Shown here piece after piece: positions 37,921-46,073 of a stretch of 64,000 nucleotides of DNA. The notes under the pieces are model-generated. The model saw only the letters and a list, made by a program, of their open reading frames with translations, was not told the origin of the DNA and made no database searches. Within the stretch, counting starts at the first letter, position 1, and every line of letters starts with the position of its first letter. Both the position numbers and the translations under genes were made by a program. This DNA comes from Eubacteriales bacterium. Its GTDB lineage: Bacteria; Bacillota; Clostridia; Lachnospirales; Lachnospiraceae. Where the stretch lies: NCBI GenBank assembly GCA_030524545.1, contig JAUNGM010000003.1, positions 163,094-227,093 on the forward strand, given 5' to 3'.

Positions 37921-38742
37921 ATGAAAGAAATGGTAACAGAAATGCTTCGGTTTCTTGCGGAATCATTTTATACGTATACAGGCGGAAACAAAATTTGGCT
38001 TTTGTATCCGGTGGCGCAGATTGTGATTTTTCTATTTGGAAAAAAAGAAGATAAAAAGCTTTTTGCCGGAGTATGGATACTGGAGGCCCTGACTATCTTT
38101 AACCCGCTTCTGATAAAACTCTTTCTGGAGCTGTTTGGATTCGGTAACAGATATCTTCGGCTTTTTTGGATGGTTTTACTATTTGTGACGGTTGCGTACG
38201 CAGTAAATCTGGTAATTTTCCGATGGAAAAAACCCATCTGCCGTTTCGCTGCCGGAGCTGTTTGTGTGGCGCTGATCGTGGGGCTTGGAAATCCGGTATT
38301 CTGGGGGAAAGATGTATATCCGTATATTCCGGCAGAAAATGAATATTTTACAGAAACTGATTTGCTGGGGCTTGCGAGTATTTTGCATAGTGAGGGAAAA
38401 GAAAAGCCCCGTGTGCTTTATGGGAGGATTATGCTGTCTTACTGCCAGTTTGATCCGGCAGTAAGATCTGTAATCTCGCGAAAGACTCTTTTGGATTTGG
38501 AAAGCCACACAATGGAGGATTTTCTGAACCTTGATGGTTACACGGATACGATGAAAAATATTTGCCGTGTCTATTACTACGGCGATTATAGTATACCAAC
38601 AGATACGTTTTACAAATGTGTTCGCAAGGCGAAGCTGAACTATGTGGTTTCTGCTTCGGCAGAACTGGATGCTTATCTTCAGGGGACAAAGATGACGATT
38701 TTAGGGACTTCTGGTAAATACAGTGTGTGGAAGGTTTTATAA
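37921..38742 (+). CDS. Membrane protein with extracytoplasmic C-terminal domain
   Basis: A 273-residue protein: about four hydrophobic segments in the first 125 residues and then a soluble ~150-residue domain. That layout matches the C-terminal half of GT-C-type proteins, so this and the preceding gene may be one protein family split in two (inference). No catalytic motif recognised. Confidence 0.55.
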   Translation: MKEMVTEMLRFLAESFYTYTGGNKIWLLYPVAQIVIFLFGKKEDKKLFAGVWILEALTIFNPLLIKLFLELFGFGNRYLRLFWMVLLFVTVAYAVNLVIFRWKKPICRFAAGAVCVALIVGLGNPVFWGKDVYPYIPAENEYFTETDLLGLASILHSEGKEKPRVLYGRIMLSYCQFDPAVRSVISRKTLLDLESHTMEDFLNLDGYTDTMKNICRVYYYGDYSIPTDTFYKCVRKAKLNYVVSASAELDAYLQGTKMTILGTSGKYSVWKVL

Positions 38743-38796
38743 TTTTACTTATTCATTCGGTTGTTGCCGAAGGCAATCTGGAATGAATTTTGGCCT

Positions 38797-38825
38797 CGTT
38801 ACTGAGAACGGAGTGATCAGTAACG
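38797..38825. repeat. 9-bp inverted repeat after the membrane genes
   Basis: CGTTACTGA (38797-38805) and TCAGTAACG (38817-38825). No T-tail. It may stop or stabilise the upstream transcript. Confidence 0.35.
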
Positions 38826-38863
38826 CAGAGTGCGAAACTGTAAAAAGAAGTAAAATTCAAAAC

Positions 38864-38892
38864 TTTACAAATCAGGAAAAGTGTGTTATATT
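38864..38892 (+). promoter_or_regulatory. Promoter of tRNA-Arg
   Basis: TTTACA at 38864-38869 and TATATT at 38887-38892, spacer 17 bases, 30 bases before the tRNA. Confidence 0.65.
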
Positions 38893-38921
38893 ATATTATG
38901 CTTTGGGTTTGAAATAAGCAT

Positions 38922-38993
38922 GCACCTGTAGCTCAGTGGATAGAGCAGTGGTTTCCGGTACCATGTGCGGGGGTTCGATTCCCTTCAGGTGTG
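38922..38993 (+). tRNA. tRNA-Arg (anticodon CCG)
   Basis: Cloverleaf of 72 bases: acceptor GCACCTG/CAGGTGT, D arm GCTC-AGTGGATA-GAGC, anticodon stem GTGGT/ACCAT with loop TTCCGGT, variable GTGC, and T loop TTCGATT. The anticodon CCG reads CGG arginine codons. No CCA is encoded. T-stem ends in two G-U pairs. Confidence 0.93.
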
Positions 38994-38997
38994 TTGT

Positions 38998-39021
38998 CCG
39001 GAACGGTGGCTTCCGTTCCGG
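38998..39021 (+). terminator. Hairpin after tRNA-Arg
   Basis: CCGGAACGG and CCGTTCCGG, a perfect 9-bp stem with a 6-base loop just after the tRNA. No clear T-tail, so it may be a processing or partial termination signal; the next gene could be read through. Confidence 0.45.
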
Positions 39022-39049
39022 CGTGTTGTATCATAAGGAGGACAAGAAC

Positions 39050-39979
39050 TTGGATAATTTCAGAGAATGGTTATCAGATAACCTTCGCTACTTTATGCTG
39101 GGCGGAGCGATTCTGTTAATCGTTGCTGTATTGTTCTTCGGTGTCCGTGCATGCATCGGAAGCAAGAAGGGGAATTCCGAATCAGGGCAGCCGGAAGCCG
39201 GACAGCAGTCAGTGGAAGACAACAACCAGGGAAATGTTCCTTCTTCTCCGGATGATGATGGGGAGACAAACGACGGGAAGAAAGAAGAAGATACCAATCC
39301 CATGGAAAAGAATAATGCAGAGATTACTGCATTGGTAAAGAGCTATTATAAGGCTCTTGGGGAGAAAGATATTGCAACACTGAGGACTCTGGTAAATGAC
39401 CTCTCGCCATCTGATGAGGCTAAGATCACCAATGCGAAGGATTACATTGAAGGGTATGAAGTTGGTGATGTCTACAACAAGAAGGGGTTGACTGAGGGTT
39501 CTTATGTAGTTTATGCCGCCTTTGACTATATCTGTCAGGGAGTTGACACGCCGGTACCTGCTTTAAGTCAGTTTTATGTGGTAACAGACAGTACAGGAAG
39601 TCTGAAGATTGACGGCGGAGCAGAGCAGGATGCAGAAATTGCTGCATATACGGATGAGCTTCAGAATGATGCAGATGTGGCAGAACTGACCGCTGATGTA
39701 AAAGAGAAGAATGAGAAGGCACAGGATGGGGATCCGGCACTTGCACAGTTCCTTGCCGGACTTGGAAAGGAAGCGGATACTTCCGTTTCATCGACAGACA
39801 CTGTGAAGCTCACAGTAAAAGAAGACTGTAATGTGAGAGAAAGTGCAGATGGAGAGGCCGAGATCATTGATGTTTTAGCAACTGGAACCGAAGTTGAGAA
39901 AATCGGTCAGGAAGGCGACTGGATTCAGGTGAATTATAACGGCGGTACAGGTTATATTCACAGTAGTCTCCTTGAGTAA
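39050..39979 (+). CDS. Membrane-anchored SH3b-domain protein (TTG start)
   Basis: A 309-residue protein starting at TTG 39050, eight bases after AAGGAGGA; longer frames would begin inside the tRNA gene. A membrane helix lies at about residues 15-31. It is followed by a low-complexity acidic linker, a NTF2-like helical/beta region starting ITALVKSYYKALGEKD, and a C-terminal bacterial SH3 domain (CNVRESADGEAEIIDVL, GDWIQVNYNGGTGYIHSSLL) that may bind cell wall. Function unknown. Confidence 0.85.
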   Translation: MDNFREWLSDNLRYFMLGGAILLIVAVLFFGVRACIGSKKGNSESGQPEAGQQSVEDNNQGNVPSSPDDDGETNDGKKEEDTNPMEKNNAEITALVKSYYKALGEKDIATLRTLVNDLSPSDEAKITNAKDYIEGYEVGDVYNKKGLTEGSYVVYAAFDYICQGVDTPVPALSQFYVVTDSTGSLKIDGGAEQDAEIAAYTDELQNDADVAELTADVKEKNEKAQDGDPALAQFLAGLGKEADTSVSSTDTVKLTVKEDCNVRESADGEAEIIDVLATGTEVEKIGQEGDWIQVNYNGGTGYIHSSLLE

Positions 39980-40010
39980 AGTTTATGAACAAAAGGAATC
40001 GTAGAATGAG

Positions 40011-40042
40011 AAGAGCACAGGAATCAGCCTGTGCTCTTTTTG
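40011..40042. terminator. Bidirectional terminator
   Basis: AGAGCACAGG pairs with CCTGTGCTCT around a 6-base loop, with T-tract after and A-rich bases before. Serves the SH3 gene and the convergent deacetylase gene. Confidence 0.85.
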
Positions 40043-40049
40043 CTGCAAA

Positions 40050-41333
40050 TCATTCCACTGCCGTGTCACCGGTAAGTTCGCCGTAAGCAATACCTGCCTG
40101 TAATTCGATGCCATGTGCCTGTGCCAGTTCATGCACAGTAACCAGTTCATATCCCTGTTCGATCAGTTTGGGAATGATCACCTCAGCCGCATCTACTGTC
40201 TGGGAGTAGATATCATGCATAAGAATGATGGCCCCGTCCCTTGCTTCGGAAAGGGCGGTATCGATGGTCTGCTGTGCATCCAGGGTTTCCCAGTCTCTTG
40301 TGTCCACAGACCAGAGGAACATCGGTGTTGTTACGGTAGAAACAACATTATCATTGATGGATCCGTATGGCGGTCTTAAAGCCGTGGAAGCATGTCCCGT
40401 CAGTTCTGTAAGGAGCTGGTCTGTTTTATTGATCTCGGAAGCAATACCGTTCGGATCGAGACTTGTAAGGTCAGCATGAGAGTAGGTATGATTCCCAAGT
40501 TCACAGCCGAGAGCATCGATGCGCTTCACTTCGTCCTGAAAGTAGTTGGCTTCTTCGCCGACCAGGAAGAAGGTAGCTTTGGCATTGTTGGCTTCCAGAC
40601 AGTCAAGAAGACGGTTCGTGAAGGAACTTGGTCCGTCATCGAAAGTCAGAGCAATGGTTTTACGGTCTTTGGAAGCTGTCTCTTCTGCAGCGGCCGTATT
40701 TTTCTGATCTGTATCATCTGCATCAGAATTCTTTTTCTTTGGCTTGGGTGTTGGCGTAGCTTCCGGAAGATAATCCTTCAGAGAACCATCTTCCCCGAAT
40801 TCATAAGTTTCTTTGTCGATTTTAACAGTACCGGTCTGCATAATACCGTCAAGATCCAGATAATAGCGCTTACCGCCGTCATCGAGCCAGCCGGTCTGCA
40901 TGATACCGTCTGAATTAAAGAAATACCGATGCTGGTCTTTGTCAGTCAGCCATCCTGTATAAGGTGTTCCATCAACCAGAAACATCCAGTTGCTGCCGCT
41001 TGGTGTCCATACACCTCTGTCTGCTTCAGGAGAAACTTCAAAAGATATTTTTTCTTTTTTCTCCGGGGCCTTCGTGGGAACCGGGGTGTTTGTTGGCTGA
41101 GGGGTATCTTCCTCTGTCTGGGAATTGTCGGTTGGATCCTTCTCGGTCACAGTGCCTTTTGATAGGGAAGCAGAGTCATCTGCATCTTTTGCAACGAACA
41201 TATCCGGCTGTGTTCCGCTGCTGCCCGGCGAACGTTCTGCGGAGGACCTGGAAAGGACTGCACCGAAAAACAGACATACAAGCAAAGTAATGAGAAACAG
41301 CACAGGGTTGGTTCGTTTTTTACCACCTGGCAT
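40050..41333 (-). CDS. Polysaccharide deacetylase with choline-binding-like repeats
   Basis: A 427-residue exported protein. A membrane helix lies at residues 11-27, then a Thr/Pro/Glu-rich linker. Residues ~105-195 hold cell-wall-binding repeats of the GWLTDKDQHRYFFNSDGIMQTGW type. A second Pro/Lys linker precedes the NodB deacetylase domain (TFDDGPSSFT metal motif, NHTYSHADL, RPPYGSIN, WSVDTRDWE, ILMHDIY). It probably removes acetyl groups from peptidoglycan or a wall polymer. Confidence 0.93.
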   Translation of the reverse strand: MPGGKKRTNPVLFLITLLVCLFFGAVLSRSSAERSPGSSGTQPDMFVAKDADDSASLSKGTVTEKDPTDNSQTEEDTPQPTNTPVPTKAPEKKEKISFEVSPEADRGVWTPSGSNWMFLVDGTPYTGWLTDKDQHRYFFNSDGIMQTGWLDDGGKRYYLDLDGIMQTGTVKIDKETYEFGEDGSLKDYLPEATPTPKPKKKNSDADDTDQKNTAAAEETASKDRKTIALTFDDGPSSFTNRLLDCLEANNAKATFFLVGEEANYFQDEVKRIDALGCELGNHTYSHADLTSLDPNGIASEINKTDQLLTELTGHASTALRPPYGSINDNVVSTVTTPMFLWSVDTRDWETLDAQQTIDTALSEARDGAIILMHDIYSQTVDAAEVIIPKLIEQGYELVTVHELAQAHGIELQAGIAYGELTGDTAVE

Positions 41334-41501
41334 AATTTTTCCCCCTTATGTAATTTCCTGTTATCCTGTCTATCATACAATAATCGACCTAAAAATACAA
41401 TCCCAAAATATGAGGAGAAGGAAGAGGGGAAAATGTTACTGTTTATGCCGAAGACGTGAACAGTAATGAGAAAATCAGGAAGGAAATCTGTAAAACACTG
41501 G

Positions 41502-41530
41502 TTGCGGTCAAAAGGAAAAAAATATATAAT
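41502..41530 (+). promoter_or_regulatory. Promoter overlapping the pseudouridine synthase start
   Basis: TTGCGG at 41502-41507 and TATAAT at 41525-41530, spacer 17 bases. Transcription would start at about 41537, the ATG itself. Confidence 0.5.
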
Positions 41531-41536
41531 GGAACA

Positions 41537-42586
41537 ATGGACAAGAAAAAAGCAAATAACAATCAGCAGGCAGAATGCCTGACAAACATAAGAATCAATA
41601 AATACCTCAGTGAAGCAGGCATCTGTTCCAGAAGAGAGGCAGACCGCCTGATCGAAGCAGGAAGAGTGTGTGTTGACGGACACACAGCCAGGCCGGGGGA
41701 TCGGATTGCACCCGTAGCGGAAGTGACTGTGGATGGTGTAAAGGCACGAAAAGAGGAGCGGAGAATTTTGCTTCTTTTTCATAAACCCAGAGGAATTGTC
41801 TGCAGTACCAGACAGCAGAGACAGGAGACAACTGTGACAGGGTATCTGAATTACCCAGTCCGTATTTATCCCGTAGGGCGGCTTGATAAAGACTCCGAAG
41901 GACTTCTCCTCATGACCAATCAGGGTGATTTGGTAAACCGTATTATGCGGGCCGGTAATTACCATGAGAAGGAATATCTTGTGGCTGTGGACAAACCTGT
42001 GACTGCGGAATTTTTAAGAAAGATGGCTGCAGGAGTTCCTATCCTGGATACGGTTACCCGTTCCTGCACGGTGGAACGTACAGGAAAGAAGAGTTTTCGT
42101 ATCATCCTGACTCAGGGGCTGAACCGACAGATCCGCCGTATGTGTGAATACTTTGGCTATCAGGTAACAGCTTTAAAACGAGTCCGCATCATGAACCTGA
42201 CTCTGGACGGAATACCGGAGGGAAAATACCGGGAGATCAGCCCGGAAGAATGGGAAGAATTAACCAGGATGCTGGCATCCTCATCCGGTGAAACGGTTAT
42301 AGAAGCAGATACAGAAAAGAATACAGGAATAAGTATAGAAAAGAATTCAGGAGCAAACATAGAAACAAATACAGAAACAGGAGGACATCATGGGGACAGA
42401 GACATCCATAGAGCAAATGAAGGAGCTGGCAGAAAAACTGAATCAGGCCGCAAGAGCATATTATCAGGAAGACCGGGAAATCATGAGCAACCGGGAGTAC
42501 GACGCACTGTACGACCAGCTTCAGGCGCTGGAGAAGGAGACAGGAACCGTTCTGGCAGGAAGTCCCACCGTCAGCGTCGGGTATGA
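41537..42586 (+). CDS. Pseudouridine synthase, RluF/RsuA type
   Basis: Converts a uridine of 23S rRNA (or tRNA) to pseudouridine. The S4 domain (RINKYLSEAGICSRREADRLIE) is at about residues 17-60. The catalytic domain has LFHKPRGIVCST, the Asp in VGRLDKDSEGLLL, and QGLNRQIRRMCEYFGY. Beyond residue ~255 comes a Thr/Asn/Glu repeat, then a basic tail that overlaps ligA by 197 bases in another frame. The tail is unlike the family and is probably a read-through after loss of the original stop. ATG 41537 has no ribosome binding site; an alternative is GTG 41456. Confidence 0.85.
   Translation: MDKKKANNNQQAECLTNIRINKYLSEAGICSRREADRLIEAGRVCVDGHTARPGDRIAPVAEVTVDGVKARKEERRILLLFHKPRGIVCSTRQQRQETTVTGYLNYPVRIYPVGRLDKDSEGLLLMTNQGDLVNRIMRAGNYHEKEYLVAVDKPVTAEFLRKMAAGVPILDTVTRSCTVERTGKKSFRIILTQGLNRQIRRMCEYFGYQVTALKRVRIMNLTLDGIPEGKYREISPEEWEELTRMLASSSGETVIEADTEKNTGISIEKNSGANIETNTETGGHHGDRDIHRANEGAGRKTESGRKSILSGRPGNHEQPGVRRTVRPASGAGEGDRNRSGRKSHRQRRV
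42299..42382 (+). repeat. Low-complexity ATAGAAAc/gAATaCAGGA repeat
   Basis: Several degenerate copies of a unit near ACAGAAAAGAATACAGGA, encoding EKNTG, EKNSG, ETNTETG. Slippage here could have moved the reading frame into ligA. Confidence 0.55.
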
Positions 42587-44354
42587 GGCACTGGACACTC
42601 TCCCCAAGGAGGCACACGAAACCCCTATGCTGTCCCTGGATAAGACAAAAGACAGGGAAGTACTGCGGGAGTTTATCGGCAGCCATAAGACTGTGCTGTC
42701 GTGGAAGCTGGACGGTCTGACTATTGTGCTTACCTACGAAAAGGGAGAGCTTTTGAAGGCTGTTACCCGCGGCAACGGTACTGTAGGAGAGGTGATCACC
42801 AATAATGCAAAAGTATTCCGGAATATTCCTTTGAGGATTCCCTATCAGGGAAGACTGGTATTAAGAGGGGAAGCAATTATTACCTATTCTGATTTTGAAA
42901 AGATCAACGCATCCATTGAGGATGTGGATGCGAAATACAAAAACCCGAGAAATCTTTGCAGCGGCTCTGTACGGCAGTTAAATAATGAGATCACAGCCAA
43001 AAGAAACGTGCGTTTCTATGCTTTTTCCCTGGTAAGTGCAGAAGAAATTGATATGCACAATTCCAGAGAATATCAGTTCAGATGGCTGAAAGAGCAGGGA
43101 TTTGATGTGGTAGAATACCGTATGGTGACAGCAGAAACGCTGGATGAGGCCATGGATTATTTTGCCGGAGCTGTAAGCGGAAATGATTTTCCTTCTGACG
43201 GTTTGGTAGCTCTGTATGACGACATTGCTTACGGAGATTCCCTGGGAAGAACGGCAAAGTTTCCCAGAAATTCCTTTGCCTTTAAGTGGGCGGATGAAAT
43301 AAGGGAAACCCATCTTCTGGAAATCGAGTGGAGTCCGTCAAGGACCGGGCTGATCAATCCGGTGGCAGTCTTTGAGCCTGTGGAACTGGAGGGGACAACG
43401 GTCAGCCGTGCCAGTGTACACAATGTGAGTATTGTGAAAGAGCTGGGGCTTGGCATTGGAGATACGATTCAGGTTTACAAAGCGAATATGATCATACCAC
43501 AGATTGCAGAAAATCTTACACGCAGCAGTAATCTTGAAATCCCTGACAAATGTCCGGCATGCGGACAGGAAGCCAGGGTGATCAAAGAAAATGAGGTGGA
43601 AGCCCTTTACTGCATGAATCAGGACTGTGCAGCCAAAAAGATCAAAGCATTTACCCTGTTCGTAAGCAGAGATGCCATGAATATTGACGGCTTGTCAGAG
43701 GCAACCCTGGAAAAATTTATTGCAAAGGGATACATTCATAATTTCGGTGATATTTTTGAGATTGGGAAATATCGGGAGGAAATCACCTCCATGGAGGGAT
43801 TTGGGGAGAAATCCTTTGAAAACCTGATGACCAGTCTTGAAAAGGCCAGAGAGACTACCCTTCCGAGACTGATCTACAGCCTTGGAATTTCGAATATCGG
43901 ACTCGCGAACGCAAAGGTCATCTGCCGGTATTTTGATTATGATCTGGAGCGTATCCGGCATGCAGAGGAAGAGGAAATCAGTGCTATTGACGGAATCGGA
44001 CCAGTCATTGCCCGGAATCTGACGGCATATTTTGCAAAAGAAGAAAATAACCGGAAGCTGGATCATCTTCTTGAACACCTGAACATTCAGGTAGAAGAGC
44101 AGACCGGAGAACAGATTTTTGCGGGAATGAATTTTGTGGTCACCGGAAGCGTAGAGCACTTTGCCAACCGGGGCGAGGTGAAGACCTTTGTGGAATCCCT
44201 GGGCGGAAAGGTGACAGGTTCCGTAACCGGTAAGACGAATTACCTCATCAATAATGACAAGGCGTCCAATTCGTCCAAAAATAAAAAGGCGAAAGAGCTT
44301 GGCATCCCTATTTTGTCGGAAGAAGATTTCCTGAAACTGGCCGGACGCGAATAA
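42390..44354 (+). CDS. ligA: NAD+-dependent DNA ligase
   Basis: Seals nicks in DNA using NAD+. The 654-residue protein has domain Ia (AARAYYQEDREIMSNREYDALYDQL), the nucleotidyl-lysine Lys106 in SWKLDGL (KLDG instead of the common KxDG variants KVDG/KIDG), the zinc finger CPACGQEARV...YCMNQDC, helix-hairpin-helix repeats and a C-terminal BRCT domain (FVVTGSVEHFANRGEVKTF). ACAGGAGG precedes ATG 42390, confirming the start even though the upstream frame overlaps it. Confidence 0.95.
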   Translation: MGTETSIEQMKELAEKLNQAARAYYQEDREIMSNREYDALYDQLQALEKETGTVLAGSPTVSVGYEALDTLPKEAHETPMLSLDKTKDREVLREFIGSHKTVLSWKLDGLTIVLTYEKGELLKAVTRGNGTVGEVITNNAKVFRNIPLRIPYQGRLVLRGEAIITYSDFEKINASIEDVDAKYKNPRNLCSGSVRQLNNEITAKRNVRFYAFSLVSAEEIDMHNSREYQFRWLKEQGFDVVEYRMVTAETLDEAMDYFAGAVSGNDFPSDGLVALYDDIAYGDSLGRTAKFPRNSFAFKWADEIRETHLLEIEWSPSRTGLINPVAVFEPVELEGTTVSRASVHNVSIVKELGLGIGDTIQVYKANMIIPQIAENLTRSSNLEIPDKCPACGQEARVIKENEVEALYCMNQDCAAKKIKAFTLFVSRDAMNIDGLSEATLEKFIAKGYIHNFGDIFEIGKYREEITSMEGFGEKSFENLMTSLEKARETTLPRLIYSLGISNIGLANAKVICRYFDYDLERIRHAEEEEISAIDGIGPVIARNLTAYFAKEENNRKLDHLLEHLNIQVEEQTGEQIFAGMNFVVTGSVEHFANRGEVKTFVESLGGKVTGSVTGKTNYLINNDKASNSSKNKKAKELGIPILSEEDFLKLAGRE

Positions 44355-44440
44355 AATACATGCAGCATGCCGGAGATGGGGTATATTAGTGTGATATAGA
44401 AATGATAATTATGGCACAGCGAGAAGAGGAGGACTGAAAA

Positions 44441-45373
44441 ATGCCGATTAAAATACAAAGTGATTTACCAGTAAAAGAAATTCTGGAAAAAGAGAATATT
44501 TTTGTCATGGATGAGCATCGTGCAATGCACCAGGACATCCGTCCCATTCAGATTCTGATCCTGAATCTGATGCCCCTGAAGGAGGAGACGGAGCTGCAGC
44601 TTCTGCGCTCCCTTTCCAATACGCCTCTTCAGGTGGACGTGACCTTTATGACCGTGGAGAGCCATGAGTCCAAGAATACATCCATGAGTCATTTAAATAA
44701 ATTTTATCAGACATTTTCTGAACTGAAAGAACAGAAGTTTGACGGGATGATCATCACAGGTGCGCCTGTGGAGCAGATGGAATTTGATGAGGTGGATTAC
44801 TGGCAGGAACTGGTAGAGATCATGGACTGGACAGATGCTCATGTGACATCTACGATTTATCTGTGCTGGGCTGCCCAGGCAGGTCTTTACCATCACTACG
44901 GGCTTCAGAAAAAACCGCTGGATTCTAAAATGTTCGGACTTTTCTGGCACAAGGTGCTGAACCGTAAAATACCTCTGGTGCGCGGATTTGATGATATGTT
45001 CCTGGCACCTCATTCCAGACATACGGAGGTTCCCATTGCGGATATCCATGCATGCAAAGAGCTGACGATTCTTGCAGAATCCGAGGAAGCAGGCCTGTTT
45101 CTGGCTATGGCGGATGAAGGACGCAAGATTTTTGTCATGGGTCATCCTGAGTACGACCGTGTGACCTTGGATGGGGAATATAAGAGGGATCTTGGTAAGG
45201 GCCTTCCAATTGAAATTCCGGAAAATTATTACAAAAACGATGATCCGGCAAATCGCCCTCTGCTTATGTGGCGCGCCCATGCGAACAATCTTTACACCAA
45301 TTGGTTAAATTATTATGTCTATCAGGCAACACCATATGACTTGGTTGGAACCCCGAAAATGCCAGTGTTTTAA
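44441..45373 (+). CDS. metA: Homoserine O-acetyltransferase (MetA fold)
   Basis: Activates homoserine for methionine synthesis. The 310-residue protein is of the MetA/HTS fold, with Cys142 as nucleophile in YLCWAAQAG, and GHPEYDR later. Position 111 is Glu (TGAPVEQMEF); in this family Glu111 gives acetyl-CoA use, while Gly111 gives succinyl-CoA use, so the name succinyltransferase would be misleading. No SAM riboswitch is visible in the 86 bases upstream. Confidence 0.93.
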   Translation: MPIKIQSDLPVKEILEKENIFVMDEHRAMHQDIRPIQILILNLMPLKEETELQLLRSLSNTPLQVDVTFMTVESHESKNTSMSHLNKFYQTFSELKEQKFDGMIITGAPVEQMEFDEVDYWQELVEIMDWTDAHVTSTIYLCWAAQAGLYHHYGLQKKPLDSKMFGLFWHKVLNRKIPLVRGFDDMFLAPHSRHTEVPIADIHACKELTILAESEEAGLFLAMADEGRKIFVMGHPEYDRVTLDGEYKRDLGKGLPIEIPENYYKNDDPANRPLLMWRAHANNLYTNWLNYYVYQATPYDLVGTPKMPVF

Positions 45374-45405
45374 GGGGAAAATAGCACTTTAAAGTACTAA
45401 AGTAC

Positions 45406-45484
45406 TTACCCCATTTTTCACGAATTACCCCATATTTTGTTATATCCTCACACGAAAATGGGGTACTAAAAAAATCGTGGGGTA
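45406..45484. repeat. Four TACCCCAT sites in a symmetric array
   Basis: TTACCCCAT occurs at 45406-45414 and 45425-45433, and the reverse form at 45458-45465 (ATGGGGTA) and 45477-45484 (GTGGGGTA). Each pair is 19 bases apart and the two pairs face each other. Doubled AGTACT lies just before (45394-45406). No gene uses this stretch. Confidence 0.6.
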
Positions 45485-45553
45485 CGTTACTTATTAATTA
45501 TAATCACACAAGATAAGAACAATAAATGATAGAATAAAAATGGTATATGTAGG

Positions 45554-45595
45554 AGACCTGGATAGTTAGCTCATGCTGGCTGTCTGGGTCTTTTT
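45554..45595 (+). terminator. Terminator-like hairpin
   Basis: AGACC at 45554-45558 pairs with GGGTCT, with inner pairs TAGTTAGC/GCTGGCTG, followed by five T. It stands 180 bases after metA, so the gene it serves is unclear. Confidence 0.6.
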
Positions 45596-45627
45596 GCGTG
45601 GAGGACAAAGTAGTTACAGAATTACGG

Positions 45628-45960
45628 CCATCCCATTGTTGTCCATGCAGGTATTGATACCGATATGCATCGGTTGGGTGAGCGGAGCGATAATATCGAA
45701 CATATTTTTAAAATTTGGGAGTTTGATCAGTTGAAGGTCACGGGAGTATTTTCTCATTTATGTGTATCAGATGGGGTTTCTGAGTTCCTGTGGTTAGGCG
45801 AATCTGCATGGATCAATTGATGATAGATGTATCTAAGCTTCCTTGTGTAGTTCCAGGTGATGATGATGTATTCATCGGAAAATGTGGAAATGGGCAGATT
45901 ACGGCCAGTGAATTTGCATATACGGCGGGTACAATTTCAAATGAAGTCCTGAACGCTTTC
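45628..45960 (+). pseudogene. Relic of an alanine/serine racemase (VanT/Alr C-terminal type)
   Basis: Two separate pieces of a fold-III PLP racemase remain. One reads VHAGIDTDMHRLGERSDN and then VTGVFSHLCVSDG (about 45640-45780). The other, in the next frame, reads RRICMDQLMIDVSKLP and TAGTISNEVLNAF (about 45797-45960). About 180 residues between them and the whole N-terminus are missing. The wording of both pieces recalls VanT-type serine racemases of D-Ser vancomycin clusters, but a housekeeping alr origin is also possible. Confidence 0.75.
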
Positions 45961-46073
45961 TTTATTGTATTTTTAGAAGCATTTGAAATTATCTTTGAAA
46001 TTTTTCTCAAAAAATTGGACATTTCGATGTTCTATTTTGTTATATAGATATAAAGAAAATTTAAGGATGAAAT

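Noticed and set aside
38936-39049. N-terminal extension of the SH3 protein from ATG 38936
   Set aside because: That start lies inside tRNA-Arg; the TTG at 39050 has a strong ribosome binding site.
44355-44440. SAM or T-box riboswitch upstream of metA
   Set aside because: The gap is only 86 bases and shows no riboswitch core or terminator.
45541-45600. T-box-like leader near 45550
   Set aside because: There is a terminator hairpin, but no specifier loop or T-box sequence and no intact gene after it.
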